From contig DASUSI010000140.1 in assembly GCA_036375165.1 (NCBI GenBank), forward strand, positions 1 through 64,000: 64,000 nucleotides of DNA, given 5' to 3'. Source of the stretch: WHSM01 sp036375165. Lineage in GTDB: Bacteria > Actinomycetota > Actinomycetes > Mycobacteriales > Micromonosporaceae. The notes beneath the pieces are model-generated. The model was not told the origin of the DNA. It saw only the letters and a list, made by a program, of their open reading frames with translations, and did no database searches. The translations under genes and the position numbers were made by a program. Of this stretch, positions 1 through 6,425 are shown piece by piece. Each line of letters begins with the position of its first letter. The first letter of the stretch is position 1.

Positions 1-86
1 CCCCCCACCACTCTTCGCCTCCCCAGAGGTCTTGCGGCGGGTCCGGGGCCCGTCGGGTCAGTCCCGGCGGCGCCGGCCATTTCAGC

Positions 87-902
87 TCAGGCCCAGTCCC
101 ACCGCAGCCCGACGATCCCGGGTAGGAAGTCGATCGCGACCGTCTGGACGGTGTTTCCAGCCGGCCGCAGTTCCTCGACGCACCGGTCGGGACCGTCGAC
201 GGCGAGCCGCTGGTAGCCGTAGCAGCGCGCCGGGAGGGTGTCCGGGTCGAAGACCGCCGACAGCGCGTACTGCCGGGTCGGCGCGGTGAACCTGCGGGCG
301 AACTCGTCCGCGCCGTCGACCGACTTCGGGATCGTCATCTCGTACTCGAGCACCGCGCACTCCCCACGCCGCAGCACCCGGTCCAGCACGAGTTCGGCCA
401 CCGTGTATCCGGTCGATTCCCGGATCCGGCCCGGCCGGCAGTACCGGGTACCGGTGACCGTCGCGTGCCGCGGGCCGGCCCGTTGCTCCGTCCACAGCAC
501 CACCAGGCACCGTGCCACCCGGTCCGCTTCAGCGCGCACGACAAGACGGGTGACCAGCCGGTACGCGCACCGGTCGGCACCGATGTAGTAGTCGTCGGAG
601 ACGCTGAGCCGGGTGAGGTGGTCTGTCGGGGTGTCGGAGAGCCCGGTGTAAAGCCGGGCCAGGTCCTCAGAGTGCGGCCACAGCCGCCGCACCGGCACAC
701 CGGCCACGGGGTGATCCAGCCAACGACCACGGGGCCGGCGGGGGCCGAGCAGCGTGACGAGTGACCGCTCAGGCAGCCCGTTCGCCTCGATCGCCAGATG
801 CAGTGCCGCGGAGAACGGGCCACCGCGCAGCACCTGGGTCAGTTCGGCATCGAACAGGGGGTGCCGGGCGACGTGCACGCGGCCGAGCTTGATCGGCTGC
901 AT
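87..902 (-). CDS. Conserved-looking hypothetical protein, 271 aa
   Basis: The ATG at 902 follows GGAGG by about five bases, so I prefer it to the longer open frame reaching 1031. The protein has no signal peptide, membrane segment or motif I can name. It is rich in Arg, Val and Asp, and its C-terminus (residues about 250-271) is hydrophobic and ends in a Trp-rich tail, RWDWA. From memory this tail recalls the C-terminal part of some actinomycete XRE-type regulators, but no helix-turn-helix is present, so I assign no function. It stands alone, with 548 bases separating it from the next gene. Confidence 0.6.
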   Translation of the reverse strand: MQPIKLGRVHVARHPLFDAELTQVLRGGPFSAALHLAIEANGLPERSLVTLLGPRRPRGRWLDHPVAGVPVRRLWPHSEDLARLYTGLSDTPTDHLTRLSVSDDYYIGADRCAYRLVTRLVVRAEADRVARCLVVLWTEQRAGPRHATVTGTRYCRPGRIRESTGYTVAELVLDRVLRRGECAVLEYEMTIPKSVDGADEFARRFTAPTRQYALSAVFDPDTLPARCYGYQRLAVDGPDRCVEELRPAGNTVQTVAIDFLPGIVGLRWDWA

Positions 903-1450
903 CGCGACCTCCGTACCGGGGGTGTACCGGACCCTGTTGCCGATTCCGGCTGCTGACCGTGGTCGCTGGCCCGCCAAGCGTACGAGCGACCGAAGCCGAG
1001 TATCACGCACCAGCCCCCGGTTGGTTCCCACCGATCTCCGACATTGTCGGAAACCGGAAACCGGTCGGTTGCCGATCCCGGTCTGGGTTCACCGTCCGTC
1101 CGGGCTGGTAGAGCCCAGATCAGGGGCGGCGTCCGGGCGGGGGCCAGATCGGACCGGGAGGGCGAGGAGAACCGGTGGCGGCGGCGCGACCGGTCGGAAT
1201 GGACCGAGGCGAGGGCCGTTTCGGCCCTCGTCCCGGCCTGTCTCCCACGCCCGCAGCTACCTGGCGAACAGACGCGGGGACGCTCGGTTCTGCTCCGCAG
1301 GGTACCCAGAATTGTGCCCTGGCATGACCCGGGAACAGAGAAACCGCGGGAACTCCCCATCCGGGGGATAGCGAAGGTTGCCCACATAGGGCAGTCCAGG
1401 GCCGGATTCCGTGAGGTCCGGCACCGGAGTGCCCACCGCGCTGAGAACCG
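903..1450. other. 548-base non-coding gap with a palindrome and a hairpin
   Basis: I see no convincing gene here. A perfect 15-base palindrome, TCCGACATTGTCGGA, lies at 1037-1051, about 135 bases upstream of the minus-strand gene starting at 902, and could be an operator. A hairpin with 9-bp arms CGAGGGCCG/CGGCCCTCG and a TTT loop lies at 1210-1230; it could end transcripts from the minus-strand operon whose last gene stops at 1451, although it sits 220 bases beyond that stop. Confidence 0.4.
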
Positions 1451-2548
1451 TCACGAGAGCGGTATCACGTGCCCGTACATCGGTAGTTCCTGACAGCCTT
1501 GCAGGCGTTTCGTGTCACCGTGACCCACCCCATAGTCAATGACGTCAAAGCGTTCCTGCGTGACGAAGCCGACCGGACCATGGTAGGTGGCCGCCAGATG
1601 GGCGAAAGGCGTCTGCCTCCCTTGAACCGTGGTGCCGGTGTAGACATTGAGCAGGGTGCGCCCGTACGCCAGGAACAGGCCACCACTGAGCAGCTCACCG
1701 TCCCGCCTTGTGGCGAACAGCAAAAGGTCGGAACCGAACGCGTCGATCAGCGAGGCCAGTTGGTACCGCTCGTCGGACTCGTCGACGGGTTGCCGGCACC
1801 ACCTCAGCAGTTCGCACCGTGCCGCGACGATGTCGTCGAAGGCCAGTTCGGGCGCCTCGCAGGTCACCGTGCAGCCGCCCTCGGACAATCGCCGCATTTG
1901 GCGACCCGGCTCGTTCCGGTGATCCTTGGGCAGGTCGGCCACGTACTCCTGCCAGTGCGACCAGCTGACCGGCAGGGTGAAACGGCTGGTCAGCGGGAAC
2001 GTGGCGCCGCCCAGCCTGGCGACCGCCCAGCCCACGACGGCGGCGGCGTCCAGTGACGTGTAAAGGACGGAAACGCTGGACATGCCCTCGCCACGGGCCC
2101 AGTCCACGACGCCGGTGAGACCCTCCCGGACCGCGTCGGGCCGGTCCGCGAGTGGCCCGACCGGGTCACCCAGGTAGCCGGGGGCGACCAGGACCACGCC
2201 CGGCAGCAGCGCCTCGGCCTGGTCTGCGATCGCCGGAGGCACCCGACCGGCGGTGTGAGCCTCACCGAAGACCGGTTTCTGACGCCGCAGGATCGCCCAC
2301 GGGTTGTACGCCTCGTACGCGCCGGGGTCGCTCACCACCGCTCCGGTGAACCCCAACGCACCGTCGGCACGTTCCAGAACCACCATCAGCGGGTCGCCGG
2401 GTAGCCGGCTCAGCATGATCCGAACCCACGGACCACTCTGCACCGGGGACCCCGGGTCAAGGCACTGCCAGCGCTCCGCATCGAATTTGGTGAGTACGAC
2501 GGTCAAGGACAACAGAGCTCCCTTCCGAATCCCCGCTGATTCAGCCAC
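1451..2548 (-). CDS. GNAT/FemAB-like N-acyltransferase family protein
   Basis: About 365 aa. Residues about 190-330 (SHWQEYVADLPKDHRN, then RRDGELLSGGLFLAYGRTL and the LAATYHGP stretch) resemble the FemAB/PF04339-like branch of the GNAT fold, in which an acyl or aminoacyl group is transferred to an amine. The acceptor is unknown. The GTG at 2548 directly follows the MFS stop codon. A TTG at 2512, preceded by AAGGGAG at a good distance, is an equally possible start giving 353 aa. It is the last gene of a three-ORF minus-strand operon with the exporter, so it may modify the compound that is exported (inference). Confidence 0.65.
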   Translation of the reverse strand: MAESAGIRKGALLSLTVVLTKFDAERWQCLDPGSPVQSGPWVRIMLSRLPGDPLMVVLERADGALGFTGAVVSDPGAYEAYNPWAILRRQKPVFGEAHTAGRVPPAIADQAEALLPGVVLVAPGYLGDPVGPLADRPDAVREGLTGVVDWARGEGMSSVSVLYTSLDAAAVVGWAVARLGGATFPLTSRFTLPVSWSHWQEYVADLPKDHRNEPGRQMRRLSEGGCTVTCEAPELAFDDIVAARCELLRWCRQPVDESDERYQLASLIDAFGSDLLLFATRRDGELLSGGLFLAYGRTLLNVYTGTTVQGRQTPFAHLAATYHGPVGFVTQERFDVIDYGVGHGDTKRLQGCQELPMYGHVIPLS

Positions 2549-3877
2549 TCAGGACGTACGCGACACGGTCTCCAGCCGGGAATCATCGGCAGCGTCCGCG
2601 CCTTCGTCCGGGGCATCGCGGCGCAGTCTCCGTACGCCGGGTGCCAGGAGTGCGGCGAGCGCCACGCACGCGGCCAGCGCCCCGGCGAGGGTGGCGGCGT
2701 TCCTGGCGTTCAACGCGGCCGCCAACGGTCCCATGACCAGGGCTCCGAGCGGCATCAGACCGTTGAATCCGAGGTAGGCAAGGCTACCGACCCGGCTCAT
2801 CAGGGCCTCCGGTATCCGCTCCTGTATCAGGGCCGGGAACAGCGTGTTGCAGAAGTGCAGCCCGATCCCGTACACAACGGCCATCGCGAGCGCGGCCGGT
2901 CCGCCACCGATCACACCCACCATGGCCAGCGCCACGGCCATGGTGGCGAGCATTCCGTACAGGGTGACTCCCAGCCGCCGGATCATCAGCCGCGCCAGGA
3001 TCGCCGCTCCGATCACCGCACCGATGCCTTGGAGCGCGTAGTAGCCGCCGAGGCTTTCGGCGCCTTCGATGCCCTTCGGGGAAAGGATCAGCGGGATGGC
3101 CACGTCGAGAACCCCGGCGTATACGGCGTTCGCGCACGCACCCACCATCATGGACACCAGCAGCCACTGCACGCCGGTCACGTAACGCACGCCGTCCGCG
3201 ACCTCCGAGAGGAGTTGGCGCAGGTGGCCGCGCCCGGCGAAGGTCCGCTCCGGCTTCTCGGCGGCGGTCGCCGGCGCCGTTTGGACCTGGGGCCGGATCA
3301 ACAACAGCAGAACGCCTGAGACCAGGAAGGTGAGGGCGTCGAACCCGAAGGTTGCCGAGGGTCCCGCGAAGCCCACCAGGAAGCCACCGAGCAGCGGACC
3401 CACAACCAGGCCGATCTGCTGGCTGATCGACAGCGCCGAGTTCGCCGTCACCAGCTTGTCCTTCGGCGTGATCTCCAGCAGGTAGGCGAAAGACACGGGC
3501 TGGAAGAAGCCGTCCGCGATTCCGATCAGGACGGCGAGCCCGACCAGGACAGGCACGCTGTCCGTCCAGAAGGTGCCGGCGGCGATCAGCAGCAGTGTGA
3601 TGAAGCGGGCCGCGTCGGCGGCCACCAGGACCTGACGCCGCGACCCGACACGGTCTCCGGTGACGCCTCCGACCAGATAGAAGACCAGCGGAGGGAGCAG
3701 CAGCACCGCCGTCGCCACGGCCAGCACCGTGGGCGAGTCACTGACGCTGATGATGTACGTGACGAAGGCGACCCGGAAGGCGTAGTCACCGATCAGCGAG
3801 AGAGTCCGGGCAAGCCAGAAACAGCCCAGGTTCGGATCGGAGAGGATGCCCAACCGGGTGGCGGGTCCCGCGGTCAT
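2549..3877 (-). CDS. MFS transporter, drug-exporter type
   Basis: 442 aa with about twelve hydrophobic segments. The N-terminus (LGCFWLARTLSLIGDYAF) and the loop-2 motif GDRVGSRRQVLVAADAAR are characteristic of the MFS_3/enterobactin-exporter-like branch, H+-driven exporters of small hydrophobic molecules in the cytoplasmic membrane. A hydrophilic insert (about residues 196-212) separates the two six-helix halves. Its ATG overlaps the TGA of a small upstream ORF (ATGA), and its stop abuts the next gene, so the three are probably co-transcribed. The substrate cannot be read from the sequence. Confidence 0.85.
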   Translation of the reverse strand: MTAGPATRLGILSDPNLGCFWLARTLSLIGDYAFRVAFVTYIISVSDSPTVLAVATAVLLLPPLVFYLVGGVTGDRVGSRRQVLVAADAARFITLLLIAAGTFWTDSVPVLVGLAVLIGIADGFFQPVSFAYLLEITPKDKLVTANSALSISQQIGLVVGPLLGGFLVGFAGPSATFGFDALTFLVSGVLLLLIRPQVQTAPATAAEKPERTFAGRGHLRQLLSEVADGVRYVTGVQWLLVSMMVGACANAVYAGVLDVAIPLILSPKGIEGAESLGGYYALQGIGAVIGAAILARLMIRRLGVTLYGMLATMAVALAMVGVIGGGPAALAMAVVYGIGLHFCNTLFPALIQERIPEALMSRVGSLAYLGFNGLMPLGALVMGPLAAALNARNAATLAGALAACVALAALLAPGVRRLRRDAPDEGADAADDSRLETVSRTS

Positions 3878-4017
3878 GACTCCTCCTCTCTCCCGACAAT
3901 GACAAGGCCGTCGCGGAGGAATTCCGCACAGGTGTGCGAGGCGACGAGGTCCCGTGAGTCGAGCGGCGGCAGGTACCCGCTCACCGCGTCGAGCCGGCAG
4001 CCACGTTCCCGCTTCAT
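3874..4017 (-). CDS. Small hidden ORF coupled to the MFS gene (47 aa), possibly a gene remnant
   Basis: Starts at ATG 4017 and ends in a TGA that overlaps the MFS start as ATGA. The product begins MKRERGCRLDAVSG and ends GLVIVGREEES. The open frame continues upstream of the ATG to a TAG at 4078-4080 with protein-like composition (GVQEISFGYGLQA), so this may be the C-terminal end of a formerly longer gene. I recognise no family. The overlap with the next start is the main argument that it is translated. Confidence 0.4.
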   Translation of the reverse strand: MKRERGCRLDAVSGYLPPLDSRDLVASHTCAEFLRDGLVIVGREEES

Positions 4018-4197
4018 GGCCTGAAGACCGTAGCCGAACGAGATTTCCTGGACGCCGGTGGTGTGGGCGTCTTCGATCTACGAGTCACAGCAGAGTCGGA
4101 TCGTCCACTATGTACCCAACTGCCGTCGCGTCGCGCCTCGTGCGATCGGCGTGGAGGGTGCGCCGGGCCAGCCATCTGTCGCATTCCCGGGGGTGAT

Positions 4198-4235
4198 GCG
4201 AAGGGCCCACGGCTTGGCAGCCGTGTGCCCTTCGC
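4198..4235. repeat. 16-bp hairpin in the MFS/PadR intergenic region
   Basis: Arms GCGAAGGGC (4198-4206) plus CACGGCT (4208-4214) pair with AGCCGTG (4219-4225) plus GCCCTTCGC (4227-4235), with one C/T mismatch and a TGGC loop. It lies just upstream of the padR promoter and could end a transcript or insulate the divergent units. I considered a tRNA arm, but the loop length does not fit. Confidence 0.5.
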
Positions 4236-4263
4236 ACGCCGGTCCCGTCGGTCGCCCTCGCAT

Positions 4264-4311
4264 AATAGTTGACACTGACTATCTCCGCATGGATAGTCAG
4301 AGTTGACTATC
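4264..4311 (+). promoter_or_regulatory. padR promoter with two inverted-repeat operators
   Basis: A perfect TTGACA (4269-4274) and GATAGT (4292-4297), 17 bases apart, form a sigma-70-like promoter. The -10 box lies inside a perfect inverted repeat GATAGTCA-GAGT-TGACTATC (4292-4311). A degenerate copy with the same 8-4-8 geometry, AATAGTTG-ACAC-TGACTATC (4264-4283), overlaps the -35 box, and the two centres are 28 bases apart. This is the expected layout for repression by the PadR protein encoded next. Confidence 0.7.
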
Positions 4312-4327
4312 TGACGCGGAGGGCTGG

Positions 4328-4981
4328 ATGGCGGAGCGACGCAAGGTCGGGAACCTGCTCGCACTGGCGGTGATGTCGTACCTCAGCCAGGGGCCGATGC
4401 ACCCGTACCAGCTCAGCCGGACCCTGCGGGAGAACGGCGACGCCCGCAGCATCAAGTTCACCCACGGCTCGCTCTACATGGTGGTCGAGCAACTTGCCAA
4501 GTTCGGCTTCATCACCGAGCAGGAGACCACCCGCGAGGGCCACCGTCCGGAACGCACCGTGTACGCGCTCACCGACGCCGGGCGACACGAGTTGCGCGAC
4601 TGGCTGCGTGAACTGGTCACGGAGCCACAGCACGAATACCCCCACTTCGTGGCCGCGCTGTCACTGATCGCGGCGCTGCCACCGGGCGAGGTCGTGGAAC
4701 TGCTGGGCCAGCGGCTGCGCCGACTCGCGGAACTGCGCGCCGAGATCCGGGGACTGGTCGACGGGGCACTCACCGCGGACGTACACCCGCTGTTCCTTAT
4801 CGAGGAGGAGTACCGGCTCGCCCTCCTGGACGCCGAGTCGGCCTTCGTGCAGCGATTCATCGACCAGATCAACCACCCGGACACCGGCTGGAGCAGGTTG
4901 TGGGCCCAGTTCCACGCCGACCCCGCCGCCGGGCCGCCTGTCACCCCGCCCGCCACGACCGACGAGAGGGAGCAGTCATGA
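4328..4981 (+). CDS. PadR-family transcriptional regulator (long form)
   Basis: 217 aa. Residues about 10-90 form the winged helix (LLALAVMSYLSQGPMHPYQLSRTL, then KFTHGSLYMVVEQLAKFGFI and the wing ending RTVYALTDAGRHELRDWL). Residues about 100-195 form the helical C-terminal dimerisation domain of the Vir_act_alpha_C type. GGAGGG precedes the ATG. PadR proteins of this type repress neighbouring enzyme or efflux genes and release on binding a small aromatic or antibiotic ligand. It overlaps the FAD monooxygenase gene by ATGA, and its promoter carries two inverted repeats, so autoregulation of the two-gene operon is likely. Confidence 0.9.
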   Translation: MAERRKVGNLLALAVMSYLSQGPMHPYQLSRTLRENGDARSIKFTHGSLYMVVEQLAKFGFITEQETTREGHRPERTVYALTDAGRHELRDWLRELVTEPQHEYPHFVAALSLIAALPPGEVVELLGQRLRRLAELRAEIRGLVDGALTADVHPLFLIEEEYRLALLDAESAFVQRFIDQINHPDTGWSRLWAQFHADPAAGPPVTPPATTDEREQS

Positions 4982-6195
4982 CGCACGCCCGTACCGCCCT
5001 GGTGATCGGAGGGGGCATCGCCGGACCGGTCGCCGCGATGGCGCTGCAGAAGGCGGGGATCGAGGCGACCGTGTACGAGGCGTACCAGAGCACAGCCGAC
5101 GGGATCGGTGGCGGGCTGAGCATCGCACCCAACGGACTGGAAGCACTCCGCGTGATCGGCGCCGACGACCCGGTGCGGCGGATCGGCGACCCGATGACGG
5201 CGATCGTGCTGGAAAGCTGGACCGGCAAGCGGCTGGCCGAGTTCCGTAGCCCGCCCGAGCTGTCACCGATGCTGTTCGTGTGGCGCTCTCGGCTGTACCG
5301 GGCGCTGTACTACGAAGCCACCCGTCGGGGCATCCCCACGGAGCACGGGAAACGACTGGTGAGCGCCGAACCGTCGGACGGCGGAGTGACCGCGCACTTC
5401 GCCGACGGCAGCACCGTGCGGGGTGACGTGCTGGTCGGCGCGGACGGCATCCGGTCCACGGTCCGGACCCTGATCGACCCGGCCGCGCCGCACCCCAGGT
5501 ACACCGGCCTGCTCGGCTTCGGCGGCCAGACCCGGCACACCGGGTTGCCATCCACCCAGGGCCGGATGCACATGGTCTTCGGCAGGCGGGCCTTCTTCGG
5601 GTACGGGGTGAACGACGACTCCTCCAGCGGTTGGTTCGCGAACCTGCCACGCCGCCAGCCTCTGACGTTGGCACAGTCCCGCGACGTCGGTGCCGAGGAG
5701 TGGCTGCGGGTGCTGGGTGAGGCATTCGCGGGGGACCGTGGTCCGGCGGTGGACCTGCTGCGTCGCACCGATCCGGCTGACCTGGTGGTCGTTGGAGCGC
5801 TGGAGGACATCCCGACCGTGCCCACCTGGAGCCGGGGTCGGATGGTGCTGATCGGCGATGCCGCACACGCCACCTCACCGTCGTCTGGGCAAGGCGCCTC
5901 ACTGGCCGTCGAGAGCGCCGTCCAACTGGCCCGTTGCCTGCGGGACCTGCCGTACCAGGACGCTTTCCGGGCGTACGAAGGGCTGCGGCGGGCCCGGGTG
6001 GAGCGAATCATCGCGATGGCCGCCCGTACCAACAGCGACAAGGCAGCCGGGCCGGTGGCGCGGCTGCTGCGGGACCTGCTGATGCCGGTGGTGATGAAGC
6101 TGTCCAGGCCCGAGAAGTACGCCTGGCAGTTCCACCACCACATCGACTGGGACGCCCCGGTCTGCCCCGCCGGGCAGACGGTCACCACCGGATAA
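4978..6195 (+). CDS. FAD-dependent aromatic monooxygenase (PHBH/TetX type)
   Basis: 405 aa, cytoplasmic flavoprotein hydroxylase. The FAD-binding GxGxxG appears as VIGGGIAGPVAAMAL (about residues 9-23), followed by the DG motif VLVGADGIRSTVR (about 151-163) and the GD motif VLIGDAAHATSPSSGQGASLA (about 290-310). The group uses NAD(P)H and O2 to hydroxylate aromatic or polyketide-like substrates, and some members inactivate tetracyclines or rifamycins. The ATG overlaps the padR stop, so expression is coupled to the regulator. Substrate is unknown; detoxification of the PadR ligand is a reasonable inference. Confidence 0.85.
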   Translation: MTHARTALVIGGGIAGPVAAMALQKAGIEATVYEAYQSTADGIGGGLSIAPNGLEALRVIGADDPVRRIGDPMTAIVLESWTGKRLAEFRSPPELSPMLFVWRSRLYRALYYEATRRGIPTEHGKRLVSAEPSDGGVTAHFADGSTVRGDVLVGADGIRSTVRTLIDPAAPHPRYTGLLGFGGQTRHTGLPSTQGRMHMVFGRRAFFGYGVNDDSSSGWFANLPRRQPLTLAQSRDVGAEEWLRVLGEAFAGDRGPAVDLLRRTDPADLVVVGALEDIPTVPTWSRGRMVLIGDAAHATSPSSGQGASLAVESAVQLARCLRDLPYQDAFRAYEGLRRARVERIIAMAARTNSDKAAGPVARLLRDLLMPVVMKLSRPEKYAWQFHHHIDWDAPVCPAGQTVTTG

Positions 6196-6205
6196 CCCCG
6201 CGTGC

Positions 6206-6375
6206 TCAGTTTCCGGACGGGGTGTAGAGCGCGCCGAGGAATTCGACCAGCAGCCTCTCGCGCAACGCCGCAGGCGCGGCGGCGAGCAGCGAATTGACCC
6301 CGGCCATCCGGTCGGGCAGCCGGACCCGGCGCTGACCACCACCAGGACGGTGCGGTCGTCCATCGCATCACTCAT
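6206..6375 (-). pseudogene. Short frameshifted gene remnant
   Basis: Two protein-like stretches lie in different minus-strand frames: MSDAMDDRTVLVVVSAG from ATG 6375, then RVRLPDRMAGVNSLL running on to EFLGALYTPSGN and a stop at 6206-6208. The switch occurs around 6310-6340. The second part has the Ala/Leu/Glu-rich helical composition of real coding sequence. It may be a decayed small protein or the tail of a larger one; the family is not recognisable. It lies just beyond the stop of the WD40 gene. Confidence 0.3.
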
Positions 6376-6425
6376 CGCGACCGGGTCTGCTCGGAAAGTG
6401 TCCAAGATCGCGCAGAAGGCGACGG

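Noticed and set aside
4198..4235. Possible tRNA anticodon arm
   Set aside because: The loop is four to six bases rather than seven, and no acceptor or T arm can be placed around it.
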